The notes under the pieces were generated by a model. It was given only the letters and a program-made list of their open reading frames with translations. It had not been told where the DNA came from and ran no database searches. Positions 33,063 through 41,460 of a DNA stretch of 64,000 nucleotides are shown here, piece by piece. Numbering within the stretch: the first letter of the stretch is position 1; each line of letters begins with the position of its first letter. The stretch is taken from NCBI RefSeq assembly GCF_014647795.1, contig NZ_BMPW01000012.1:124001-188000 (forward strand). Direction: 5' to 3'. The translations under genes and the position numbers were made by a program. The DNA comes from Actinoplanes campanulatus (GTDB taxonomy: Bacteria; Actinomycetota; Actinomycetes; Mycobacteriales; Micromonosporaceae).

Positions 33063-33989
33063 GTGCTTCGACGTACCCTTGCGAACGTTCTCTGCCTCAC
33101 CGCATGTGCGGTGACGGTAACCGCCGCGCCCGCCTCAGCGGCCCGGACCAGCCCTCTACCCAGCACAATCACCCTGCCGAGCGGTTTCCAGCCGGAGGGG
33201 ATCGCGATCGGCGGGAAGCCCTACGCCTACTTCGGCTCCCGTGTCGACGGCGACATCTACCGCGCCGACCTGCGGACCGGGGAGGGCGCGGTGTTCAGCG
33301 AGGGCCCGGGGACCGCCTCGCTGGGCCTCAAGATCGACGACGGCCGGCTCTTCGTGGCCGGCGGCGCAGGCGGCGACGCCCGGGTCATCGACCTGCGCAC
33401 CGGCCGGGTTCTCCGGTCCTACCGGCTGCAACCGGTGGGCTCGAACACGTTCATCAACGACGTGATCGTCACCGATGAGGCCGCGTGGTTCACCGACTCG
33501 CGCAACCTCGTTCTGTTCAAGGTGCCCTTCGGCCGGCACGGCAAACTGCCCGGGGCGGCCACCGCGGTCCCGCTCACCGGCGACATCGAGCTGCTGACCG
33601 GCAACAACGCCAACGGCATCAGTCGGACGCCGGACGGCCGCGGCCTGATCATCGTGCAGTCCAACACCGGATTCCTGTTCCGGGTCTCCTACTCCGGCGT
33701 CACGTCACGCATCGACGTCGGCGACACGCTGCTCACCAACGGCGACGGCCTCTGGCTCCGCGGCCGCGACCTCTACGTGGTGCAGAACCGGCTCAACCAG
33801 ATCGCCGAGATCAGGCTGAACCGGTCCGGGACGACCGGGACCCCGGTGTCGGTGACCACCGACCCGAGCTTCGACGTGCCGACCACCATCGCCGAGTACC
33901 GCGAGCGCTTCTACCTCCCGAACGCCCGCTTCACCACCCCGCCGACCCCGGAGACCACCTACGACGCGGTCTCCGTGCCGATTCCCTGA
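33063..33989 (+). CDS. Secreted SMP-30/gluconolactonase-like beta-propeller protein
   Basis: This encodes 308 residues from GTG 33063 with GGAAAGGAAG upstream. A Sec signal peptide covers 1 to about 27 (ending APASA). The mature part has beta-propeller-like blades: FQPEGIAIGG, YFGSRVDGDIYRADL, GNNANGISRTPDG, LTNGDGLW, QNRLNQIAEIRL. Calcium-type Asn/Asp residues resemble the SMP-30/Lre family, but the function in actinomycetes is unknown (often misannotated as superoxide dismutase). Exported and soluble. A bidirectional terminator follows. Confidence 0.7.
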   Translation: MLRRTLANVLCLTACAVTVTAAPASAARTSPLPSTITLPSGFQPEGIAIGGKPYAYFGSRVDGDIYRADLRTGEGAVFSEGPGTASLGLKIDDGRLFVAGGAGGDARVIDLRTGRVLRSYRLQPVGSNTFINDVIVTDEAAWFTDSRNLVLFKVPFGRHGKLPGAATAVPLTGDIELLTGNNANGISRTPDGRGLIIVQSNTGFLFRVSYSGVTSRIDVGDTLLTNGDGLWLRGRDLYVVQNRLNQIAEIRLNRSGTTGTPVSVTTDPSFDVPTTIAEYRERFYLPNARFTTPPTPETTYDAVSVPIP

Positions 33990-34007
33990 GGTCTGGTCCT
34001 CAGGGAA
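33982..34007. terminator. Bidirectional terminator between propeller gene and HelD
   Basis: A perfect 10-bp stem TTCCCTGAGG (33982-33991) pairs with CCTCAGGGAA (33998-34007), with a 6-base loop. It overlaps the stops of both convergent genes. Confidence 0.75.
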
Positions 34008-36144
34008 GCCAGCCGGGGTTCGTGCCCACCGTGGTCAGTCGCTGCGTCGCGCGGGACAGGGCCACGTAGAGGGTGCGGACCCCGGCCGGGTCGGTCGCGA
34101 TCTGCGACGGCTCGACCAGCACGACGGCGTCGTACTCCATGCCCTTGGCCTCCAGCGCGGTCACCACCTGGACCCGCTCCGGCAGCCCGGCCACCCAGCC
34201 GGCCACCTCGTCGTGCCGCGGCACCGGCATGATCACGCCGATCGTGCCGTCCACCTCGGCGAGCTGCTTCTCGGTCAGCTCCCGCACCGCCTCCGGAAGA
34301 CCGCCGGTGGTCACCGACACATCGGCCGGTTCGACGCCGGTGCTGCGCACCGCGGAGGGCAACGGCAGATCCGGCATGATCGTACGGATGACGCGCGCCG
34401 CCACCTCGAAGATCTCCGACGAGTTCCGGTAGTTCGTGGTCAGCGCGTAGCTGTTGCGTTTGCGGCTGCCCAGCGCGCGATCGCGGGCCCGGTCCAGCTC
34501 ATCCAGGTCGCCGGACCACGCGGTCTGCGCCGGGTCGCCGACGATCGTCCAGGACGCGTACTGCCCGCGCCGCCCGATCATCCGCCACTGCATCGGCGTC
34601 ACGTCCTGCGACTCGTCGACGACCACGTGCGCGAACTCCCGGTAGTCCTCCTCGCGCCGCACCTGCTGGGCGCGGGCCGCCGCCTGCCGGTCCGCGAACG
34701 TGCTGACCTCCTGGATCCCGTCCCGGACGTGGAACGGGTTCTTCGTCTTCCGCTGCGGCTGCCGGGGGCGGCCCATCAGCTCGTCCAGCTCGTCCAGCAG
34801 CGCCACGTCGGAGATCGTCGGCCCGTGCTCGCCCAGCGCGTCGAACGAGCCCTGCAACGCGGCGATCTCGTCCCGGGAGAGCAGGCCGTTCGCGTACGCC
34901 CGGAGCCGTCCCGGATCGGCCAGCCAGCGCAGCACCCGCATCGGGGTGAACCGCGGCCACCACGCCTTCAGGAACTCCCGGAAGTCGGTGCGGTCGGCCA
35001 GCTCCGACTCGAACTCCTTCTTCTCCGGCAGCCCGGTCACCCGCGCCTCCCGGGCCTGCGCCCAGAGCGCGTCGAAGACCCGGTCGAAACCGTGCCCACG
35101 GACCTCGTTGCGCCGTGCCCCGCGTTGCAGCACCTTGCGCCGGATCTGGTCCAGCGCCTGCGCGTCCAGCCGCAGCAGCGTGCCCCGGTAGAGCAGGCGC
35201 AGCTCGGTCGGCGCTCCGGGCACCGCGTCGTGCGAGGCCCGCTCCAGCACCCGCCGCATCCGCAGCGAGCCCTTGATCGCGGCCACCTCGCCGGAGTCGA
35301 CCCGGGTGGCGTCGTAGCCGGGCACCAGCGAGCCGAGCGAGCGCAGCGTCGCCGTCTCCTCGCCGAGCGACGGCAGGACGGTCGCGATGTACTCCACGAA
35401 GACGCCGGACGGGCCCACCACCAGGATGCCGCCGCCCGCGAACCGGCTGCGGTCCGAGTAGAGCAGGTAGGCCGCCCGGTGCAGCGCCACCGCGGTCTTC
35501 CCGGTGCCCGGGCCGCCGGTCACGATCGTCACACCGGAGGCGGGGGAGCGGATCGCCTCGTCCTGCTCGCGCTGGATGGTGGCGACGATGTCCCGCATCC
35601 CGCGGCCGGTCGCCTTCGCCAGGCTGGCCAGCAGCGCGCCGTCACCGACCACACGCATGCCGTCGGGAGCCGCTTCCGGATCGAGGAGGTCGTCCTCGAT
35701 GCCGGTGACCCTCTCCCGGCTGGACTGGATCATGCGGCGCCGGACCACGCCGAGCGGCTCGGCCGGGGTGGCCCGGTAGAACGCCGCGGCGGCCGGCGCC
35801 CGCCAGTCCACCACCAGCGGTTTCGAGCCGTCGTCGCGGATGCCCATCCGGCCCACGTAGTGGGTGGCGCCGGTCTTGAGATCGAGGCGGCCGAAGACGA
35901 GCCCCTCGTACTCCGTGTCGAGGGCGTGCCGGCGGCGGGCCGCGTGGAAGACCATCGCGTCGCGCTCCACCAGCGCCCCGAAGGTGCCCACCCCGGCCAG
36001 GCGGTAGCCCTCCTTCTCGGCACGGGAGGCATCCCGGCGCAGTTCGGCGAGGCGGGCGTAGACGCGGTCCACGTGCTGCTGCTCGACCGCGATCTCCTGT
36101 TGCAGGACGGTGGTGTCGCTCAAGTCCGCTGTTCTCCCTCTCAT
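34000..36144 (-). CDS. helD: HelD-type RNA polymerase recycling helicase (UvrD-like ATPase)
   Basis: This is a 714-aa UvrD-like ATPase. The N-terminal coiled coil (about 10-50, QQEIAVEQQHVDRVYARLAELRRD) is the arm that enters the RNA polymerase in HelD proteins. Conserved elements follow: YVGRMGIRDD and PLVVDWRAPAAAAFY, Walker A GGPGTGKTAVALHRAAYLL, Walker B HVVVDESQDV, and motifs V-VI with TALEAKGMEYDAVVLV and TLYVALSRA. HelD and its actinobacterial class II relatives release stalled RNA polymerase, and some confer rifampicin tolerance. No RAE-type element is visible upstream. ATG 36144 is used; a TTG at 36123 with AGAGGGAG upstream is an alternative. Confidence 0.85.
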   Translation of the reverse strand: MRGRTADLSDTTVLQQEIAVEQQHVDRVYARLAELRRDASRAEKEGYRLAGVGTFGALVERDAMVFHAARRRHALDTEYEGLVFGRLDLKTGATHYVGRMGIRDDGSKPLVVDWRAPAAAAFYRATPAEPLGVVRRRMIQSSRERVTGIEDDLLDPEAAPDGMRVVGDGALLASLAKATGRGMRDIVATIQREQDEAIRSPASGVTIVTGGPGTGKTAVALHRAAYLLYSDRSRFAGGGILVVGPSGVFVEYIATVLPSLGEETATLRSLGSLVPGYDATRVDSGEVAAIKGSLRMRRVLERASHDAVPGAPTELRLLYRGTLLRLDAQALDQIRRKVLQRGARRNEVRGHGFDRVFDALWAQAREARVTGLPEKKEFESELADRTDFREFLKAWWPRFTPMRVLRWLADPGRLRAYANGLLSRDEIAALQGSFDALGEHGPTISDVALLDELDELMGRPRQPQRKTKNPFHVRDGIQEVSTFADRQAAARAQQVRREEDYREFAHVVVDESQDVTPMQWRMIGRRGQYASWTIVGDPAQTAWSGDLDELDRARDRALGSRKRNSYALTTNYRNSSEIFEVAARVIRTIMPDLPLPSAVRSTGVEPADVSVTTGGLPEAVRELTEKQLAEVDGTIGVIMPVPRHDEVAGWVAGLPERVQVVTALEAKGMEYDAVVLVEPSQIATDPAGVRTLYVALSRATQRLTTVGTNPGWLP

Positions 36145-36312
36145 GGCGCACCACCAAAGCGCGCTCGGCGCGAAGGGGGCAATCGAACTTACTCCTACGC
36201 CCCGGTCCGCGTCGAACGAGCCCCGGCGGTCACCCCGTGGTCGGAACTTCCCAGGATCCTCGCCGAAACCTCGCGAGATGTGTATTTCCGGAGGAAACGA
36301 TCGGGGCGGACC

Positions 36313-37266
36313 CTAGGCGGCGCGGGAGCAGCGGCTCGGGCGTGTCATCGCGCGACGAGCCCGCTTGGCGTCCCGGGCGGCCCGGCGGACGATCGCGACC
36401 AGCGCCTCCGACACCTCCGCCGGCCGCTCCAGCGGGAGCATGTGCCCGGCCCCGGCCAGCACGGTCAGCTGGGCCCCGGTGAGCGCCCCGGCGATCGACT
36501 CCGCGCAGGCCGGCGGGGTGAGCCGGTCCCGGTCGCCGACCAGCACGGTGGCCGGCATCCCGCTCAGCTCGGCCAGCGTGTCCAGCCGCCGCTGGGCGCC
36601 GACCGACTCGCGGAAGCCACCGATCGACCGCAGCGGCGCCCGGCCCAGGCTGCGCATGGTCAGCAGCATGGCCTCCTCGGCGCAGTCGTCACCGAAGAGC
36701 AGCCAGCGCAGGGCCGGCCGCAGCGCGGGCAGCACGGCCCGGTGCGGGCGCCAGGTGCCGGAACGGGCGAGCAGCCCCGCCCCGAAGGTCTCGCCGGCCC
36801 TCAGCAGGTTGGCCAGGCTGCCGGGCAGTCCGTACCGGGTGTGGGTGTGGCCCTCGGCGGTGGTCGAGATCAGGAGCAGGCCGGCCACCCGCGCGGCGAA
36901 CTCGCCGGGATGGCGGTGGGCATACTCCATGATCGTCATCCCGCCCATCGAATGCCCGGCCAGAACGACCGGGCCGGTTGGCGCGCAGCGGCGGATCACC
37001 TCGGCCATGTCGTCGCCGAGCCGGGCCAGCGTGGCCTCGCGCAACCGGGTGGCGCCGGACCGGCCGTGACCGCGGGTGTCGAAGGCGATCACCCGTGGGG
37101 CCCGGCGGCCCATCCCGGCGAGAGCGGTGATCTGGTGCTGCCAGGTCCGGCGGTCGAGGCACCAGCCATGCGCCAGCACCACGGTGACCTGGGCGTCCTG
37201 GGGGCCGGAGATCGACAGATGCAGACGGGTGCCGTCGGCCGTGGTGATCTCGGAACGCGTCTGCAT
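36313..37266 (-). CDS. Alpha/beta hydrolase
   Basis: This encodes 317 residues from ATG 37266, chosen for GGAGGT 4-5 bases upstream; an in-frame ATG at 37287 has no such site. The alpha/beta-hydrolase pattern is complete: HGWCLDRRTW (oxyanion HG), DTRGHGRSG, the nucleophile elbow GHSMGG, the acid in VGDRDRLTPP, and the catalytic His in GAGHMLPLE. It resembles haloperoxidase/esterase-type members, and the substrate is unknown. A Lys/Arg-rich tail of about 25 residues follows. 168 bases separate it from helD downstream. Confidence 0.85.
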   Translation of the reverse strand: MQTRSEITTADGTRLHLSISGPQDAQVTVVLAHGWCLDRRTWQHQITALAGMGRRAPRVIAFDTRGHGRSGATRLREATLARLGDDMAEVIRRCAPTGPVVLAGHSMGGMTIMEYAHRHPGEFAARVAGLLLISTTAEGHTHTRYGLPGSLANLLRAGETFGAGLLARSGTWRPHRAVLPALRPALRWLLFGDDCAEEAMLLTMRSLGRAPLRSIGGFRESVGAQRRLDTLAELSGMPATVLVGDRDRLTPPACAESIAGALTGAQLTVLAGAGHMLPLERPAEVSEALVAIVRRAARDAKRARRAMTRPSRCSRAA

Positions 37267-37446
37267 GGGTACCTCCGTGATGGTCACGGTCCCCGCTTAC
37301 CCACGGGTAATAATCATCACTCGCGATCATCGCGATTGCCAGCGTGTTTCGATCCAATTTCCGGCTGGCAGGGGCCGAAGTCCTCTGGACCGTGAGTTAG
37401 CTCGCAAACACTGTTGCGAACCGCCGGGCCGACGAGAATCACCTTC

Positions 37447-38064
37447 ATGACGGCCACTCGCGATGCCCAGGTCAGCACGCCCGCAGCCGCCTTGAGCGAG
37501 CTCATCTCGGGCAACAAACGTTTCGTCTACGGCCACCCCCGCTACGGCCACGACGTCGCTCAGGCGGCGGCCACCGCGCAGGGGCAGAAGCCGCACTCAC
37601 TGGTGTTCGGGTGCATCGACTCCCGGGTGCCGCTGGAGGCGATCTTCGATCAGTCGTTCGGCTCGATCTGTGTGGCCCGTTCCGGGGCGCACGTGCTGGA
37701 CCGCTCGCTGATCGGCTCGATCAACTTCGCGGTGACCGAGCTGGGTGTCGCGCTGATCCTGGTGGTCGGGCACAAGCGCTGCGGCGCGGTGCACGCCACC
37801 GTGCAGGCGCTGCGGGACGGCGCCACCCCGGGCAGCGACTCGGGCTCGGTCGGCTACCTGGTGGACCAGCTGGCGCCGGCCGTGCACGAGGTGGGGCTGG
37901 ACGACGAGGACGCCGCGGAGAAGGCGATCCGCAAGCACGTCGGGCGGACGGCGGAGCGGCTGCGCGAGAACCCGGATCTGGCCGGGGAGATCGCCGCGGG
38001 CCGCGTCCGGGTGGTCGGCGCCGTCTACGACCTGGACAGCGGATGGGTCGAATTCCTCGACTGA
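37447..38064 (+). CDS. Beta-class carbonic anhydrase
   Basis: This encodes 205 residues. The zinc and catalytic residues of beta-carbonic anhydrases are present: CIDSR (C56, D58, R60) and GHKRCGA (H109, C112). It interconverts CO2 and bicarbonate, supplying carboxylases such as acyl-CoA carboxylase; this is family knowledge. The ATG at 37447 lies 7 bases after GAGAAT, a weak leaderless-type box, and no Shine-Dalgarno sequence is seen. An upstream in-frame start at 37414 would add residues that do not resemble the family. A strong terminator follows. Confidence 0.9.
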   Translation: MTATRDAQVSTPAAALSELISGNKRFVYGHPRYGHDVAQAAATAQGQKPHSLVFGCIDSRVPLEAIFDQSFGSICVARSGAHVLDRSLIGSINFAVTELGVALILVVGHKRCGAVHATVQALRDGATPGSDSGSVGYLVDQLAPAVHEVGLDDEDAAEKAIRKHVGRTAERLRENPDLAGEIAAGRVRVVGAVYDLDSGWVEFLD

Positions 38065-38082
38065 TCTTGTGCTGATCATGCA

Positions 38083-38119
38083 AAAAGGCGCCTCCCGGGA
38101 AAACCGGGAGGCGCCTTTT
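38083..38119. terminator. Bidirectional terminator after carbonic anhydrase
   Basis: A 16-bp perfect stem (38083-38098 with 38104-38119) has a GAAAA loop, with A and T tracts at the ends, so it works as an intrinsic terminator from both directions. It also serves the convergent small gene. Confidence 0.9.
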
Positions 38120-38131
38120 CGATGCGCTTGC

Positions 38132-38458
38132 TCAGCCCTCGAAGACGCCGGCGTCCACGAGCCGCTTCTCGACGTCGGCCCAGCCGTGCTCCGGGTTGAC
38201 GGTGTTCAGGCTGGTCAGCTCAGCACGGATCTTGGCACCGTGACCGGCGGCCGCCAGCACCCGGATCTCCTCGACGAACGCGTCCGAGTTGGTCTGCAGG
38301 TGCGTGGTCTTGCCGTTGGTCAGGTTGCGCACATACGCGAAGCGGCCGTTGGCGAGCGGGATGAGGTATTTGTACTCACCGAGCACGCTGAGGGCGCCAC
38401 CGCTGCCCTGGCCGGCGCGGACTGATGCGCGGGCGGTCTTTGAAGTGTTGCTCGCCAC
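38132..38458 (-). CDS. Conserved small protein of unknown function
   Basis: This encodes 108 residues from GTG 38458, with AAGGAG about 8 bases upstream. The frame remains open to 38629, but those residues are atypical. The sequence has LGEYKYLIPLANGRFAYVRNL and ends with DVEKRLVDAGVFEG. It looks like a soluble, mostly helical/beta small domain conserved among actinomycetes; I do not recognise the family. A T-rich hairpin lies in its leader. Confidence 0.6.
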   Translation of the reverse strand: MASNTSKTARASVRAGQGSGGALSVLGEYKYLIPLANGRFAYVRNLTNGKTTHLQTNSDAFVEEIRVLAAAGHGAKIRAELTSLNTVNPEHGWADVEKRLVDAGVFEG

Positions 38459-38492
38459 GGCGGTACTCCTTGAAGGAAAGCTGAAAAGGCAG

Positions 38493-38524
38493 AAAAAAGG
38501 CCGTGGCAACTCTACACGACGGCC
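38493..38524 (-). terminator. Terminator-like hairpin with T6 run in the leader of the small minus-strand gene
   Basis: On the minus strand GGCCGT (38524-38519) pairs with ACGGCC (38504-38499) and is directly followed by TTTTTT (38498-38493). It is 35 bases before the GTG at 38458. TAGAGT, a possible -10, lies inside the loop. The gene upstream is divergent, so a conventional terminator is not needed here. Confidence 0.4.
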
Positions 38525-38704
38525 CCGGGACCATACCGTCGGAGCAGGTAACAGCGTTGGGCAGGGTATGCCACTACGGCCGCTCCCATAGTCGATGTTG
38601 CGGATTCTCTGGCGCACCGTCCGTACCACCCGGCATCATGGGACACGATCAACCGCGGGTCGAGGTCGTAGGGGAAGACGCACCTCGGTCTCCGGGAGGT
38701 CACC

Positions 38705-39196
38705 GTGCCAACGTGTGGCGTCGTATACGTCCACTCGACCCCACTCGCCGTGTGCCAGCATGTCGAGTGGGCGATCGCGCGCGTCCTGACCGCGCCGGTC
38801 AATCTGCAATGGACCGTGCAACCGGTCGATCCGAGCATGCGCCGAGCCGAGTGCAGCTGGACCGGTCGCGCCGGTACTGGCGCCGAGCTGGCTGCTGCCC
38901 TGCGACAGTGGCCCATGATCCGATTCGAGGTCACCGAGGAACCCAGCCCGGGTGTCGACGGGGAGCGGTTCATGCACGTCCCCGGCCGTGGGCTGTTCCA
39001 CGGGGTGACGGGCGCTTCGGGTGACATCCAGCTCGGTGAGGACCGGCTGCGCGCCATCATGTCCTCGGTCCGTGCGCCCGAGGCGTTGTCGCATGCGCTG
39101 GAGAAGGCGCTGGGCACCGCGTGGGACGTCGAGCTGGAGCCCTACCGCTACGCCGGCGACGGTGCGCCGGTGACCCTGCTCACCCGGGTCGGCTGA
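38705..39196 (+). CDS. DUF3145 family protein
   Basis: This encodes 163 residues from GTG 38705 with GGGAGG 6 bases upstream. The sequence matches the actinobacterial DUF3145 family throughout: CGVVYVHSTPLAVCQHVEWA, RAECSWTGRAGTGAELAAAL, IRFEVTEEPSPGVDGERF. It is a soluble protein with no known function. In actinobacteria it usually lies beside the fatty-acid synthesis genes; here it is near accD and the fab operon. A role in that pathway is suggested only by context. Confidence 0.88.
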   Translation: MPTCGVVYVHSTPLAVCQHVEWAIARVLTAPVNLQWTVQPVDPSMRRAECSWTGRAGTGAELAAALRQWPMIRFEVTEEPSPGVDGERFMHVPGRGLFHGVTGASGDIQLGEDRLRAIMSSVRAPEALSHALEKALGTAWDVELEPYRYAGDGAPVTLLTRVG

Positions 39197-39290
39197 CCGT
39201 CTTGCACCCGGCTACCAGGGCAAAACTGTCTGAACCGTGCCCAAAACGCGGGTGGGGGTCAAGTGGCGACGTTTGCCGTGAACTGGTTCG

Positions 39291-41018
39291 ATGGCGATCG
39301 TGAAGACTCTGTCGCGCGCTCTCGTCGTACCGCTGCTCCTGCTTCTCGGAGCATGTGGCGACGAGCCGGCGCCGACCCCGGCCGCGACCGGATCCGTCCC
39401 GCCGGTGGCGAGCGTCCCGCCGTCGGCGTCCGGCGCCCCCGTGGGCGACCCGGCCGCGCGGGCCGCCGAGGTGGTGGCCCGGCTCAGTGACGAGGACCTG
39501 GCCGGGCAGGTGCTGATGCCCTACGCCTACGGCAGCTCGGCCACCGCGGTCGACCCGGACAACGCGAAGGCCAACCAGGGCCTGGCCGGCGTCGACACCC
39601 CGGCCGAGATGATCACGAAGTACCGGCTCGGCGGCCTCATCCTGGTCGGATTCACCGTGGACGACCCGACCAGCACGACCAACCCCACCACCAACGTCGA
39701 GAACCCGAAGCAGGTCCGTGAGCTCACCACCGGGCTCCAGCAGGCGGCCGCGGGACTGCCCGCCACCGCGCCGCTGATGATCGGCATGGACCAGGAGTAC
39801 GGCGTCGTCACCCGGGTCGCCGACGGGGTCACCATGCTGCCGTCCGCGATGGCGTTCGGCGCCGCCCGGAAACCGGCCCTCACCGAGGCGGCCTGGCACG
39901 CCGCCGGCGAGGAGCTCGCCGCGATGGGCATCACCGTCGATTTCGCCCCGGTCGCCGACACGCTGAACACCGGCGGCGGGGGCGTGATCGGATCACGCTC
40001 GTTCGGCAGCGACGCCAGGGTGAACGCCGGACAGGTCGCCGCCGCGGTCCGCGGCCTCCAGTCGGCCGGGGTCGCCGCGACGCTCAAGCACTTCCCCGGG
40101 CACGGTCACACCACCGCCGACAGCCACAGCGAGCTGCCGCTGATCGGCCAGAGCCGCGGGGCGTGGGAGACGCAGGACCTGCCGCCGTTCCGTTCCGGGA
40201 TCGAGGCGGGCGCCGGCCTGGTCATGTCCGGCCACCTGAACCTGGCCTCGGTCGACAAGGGCGTCCCGGCCACCTTCTCCCACAAGATCATGACCGAGGT
40301 GCTGCGCGGGCAGCTCAAGTTCACCGGGGTGGCCGTCACCGACGCCATGAACATGGCCCCCGCCAAGAAGTGGCCGGCCGGCGAGGCGGCCGTGCGGGCC
40401 CTCAACGCCGGCAACGACATGCTGCTCATGCCACCGGACATCGGCGCGGCCCGGGACGGCATCCTGGCCGGCCTGAAGACCGGCAGCCTCAAGCGGGAAC
40501 GCCTCACCGAGGCGGTCACCCGCATCCTCACCCTGAAGTTCACCACCGCGCTCACCCCGCAGCCGGACCTCGCGGTGGTCGGTTCCGCGGCCCACCAGAA
40601 GGCCGTCGCCGCCGCCGATGCCGCCGCCGTCACGATCCTGCGGGGCCGGTGCGCCGGGCCGCTGACCACCGGGCCCGTCTCGGTCACCGCCCCGGCCAGC
40701 CGCGAGGTCGCCCGGACCAACCTGATCAAAGCCCTCCAGGCGGCCGGCGTCCCGGTCCAGACGTCCGGCGGCACGGTCATCCACCTGGCCGGCTACGGCG
40801 ACGAGCGAGTCGACCTCGACGACCGGGCGGCGATCACCGTGATGATGGATTCGCCCGGCCTGCTCGCGGCGGCCACCTCGCCGACGCTGATCGCCACCTA
40901 CTCGTCGAGCAGGCTCTCCATGGAGGCGCTCGCCGCGGTGATCGCCGGAAAGGCCGCGGCGCCGGGCCGGTCACCCATCGCGGTCGGCAAACTCCCCCGG
41001 ACCGCTTGCGCCGCATAG
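39291..41018 (+). CDS. Glycoside hydrolase family 3 lipoprotein (NagZ-like beta-N-acetylhexosaminidase)
   Basis: This encodes 575 residues from ATG 39291. The signal peptide ends in the lipobox LGAC (Cys22), making it a surface lipoprotein. The GH3 N-terminal barrel includes IGMDQEYGVVTRV, FAPVADTLNT, and the diagnostic KHFPGHGHTTADSH (His/Asp acid-base unit of NagZ-type GH3). The nucleophile Asp is in VAVTDAMNM. A C-terminal alpha/beta domain follows. It likely removes N-acetylglucosamine from peptidoglycan fragments outside the cell. No Shine-Dalgarno sequence is obvious. Confidence 0.87.
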   Translation: MAIVKTLSRALVVPLLLLLGACGDEPAPTPAATGSVPPVASVPPSASGAPVGDPAARAAEVVARLSDEDLAGQVLMPYAYGSSATAVDPDNAKANQGLAGVDTPAEMITKYRLGGLILVGFTVDDPTSTTNPTTNVENPKQVRELTTGLQQAAAGLPATAPLMIGMDQEYGVVTRVADGVTMLPSAMAFGAARKPALTEAAWHAAGEELAAMGITVDFAPVADTLNTGGGGVIGSRSFGSDARVNAGQVAAAVRGLQSAGVAATLKHFPGHGHTTADSHSELPLIGQSRGAWETQDLPPFRSGIEAGAGLVMSGHLNLASVDKGVPATFSHKIMTEVLRGQLKFTGVAVTDAMNMAPAKKWPAGEAAVRALNAGNDMLLMPPDIGAARDGILAGLKTGSLKRERLTEAVTRILTLKFTTALTPQPDLAVVGSAAHQKAVAAADAAAVTILRGRCAGPLTTGPVSVTAPASREVARTNLIKALQAAGVPVQTSGGTVIHLAGYGDERVDLDDRAAITVMMDSPGLLAAATSPTLIATYSSSRLSMEALAAVIAGKAAAPGRSPIAVGKLPRTACAA

Positions 41019-41460
41019 ACCCTTTCCGGTACGGGTGACCCCGCCCTCCGCCGAGATTCCCCGTCCCGCCCGCTCCGCGCGAGCAGGCTGCCGGGTCGCG
41101 CCCGTGCCGCGCCCGCCGGGCTGAGCTCGGTGGTCCGGCTCCCCGCGCGACCTGGACGTAGCGGGCCCGCGCTGTCGGGCCCGGCGGCCGCTCACGTCGC
41201 GCCGTTCGTGTGCCCGGCCTGCCGCTATGACGCGGGCGGGCGACCACGCAAACCGTTACGTGTGCGCTGGTCGGCGAAACGAGCCTGGGAACGGATGTCT
41301 CAACGCGTTCGAGGCAGCCCTCAGGGCCGGCCGGGACCACCGATCTACGCCCGGCGGGCGCGGCACAGGCCAGACCCGGCAGATGCTCGCGTGGCGCCGG
41401 CGGGACGGCCGCAATATGGCGGGGCGGCGTCACGCGTACCGGGAATGGGGTTTGGCGGTT
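41019..41460. other. Intergenic region with no confident gene
   Basis: This is 442 bases between convergent genes. Plus-strand frames at about 41130-41552 include a CPACRYDAGGRPRKP segment that looks vaguely like a zinc-ribbon fragment, but there is no ribosome-binding site and the rest is Arg/Gly/Pro-rich. I regard it as non-coding or a decayed gene; no clear terminator is visible. Confidence 0.4.

Noticed and set aside
36145-36312. Possible rifampicin-associated element (RAE) upstream of helD
   Set aside because: No GGGGCTTGC-type inverted repeat is present in this interval, so HelD cannot be called RAE-controlled.
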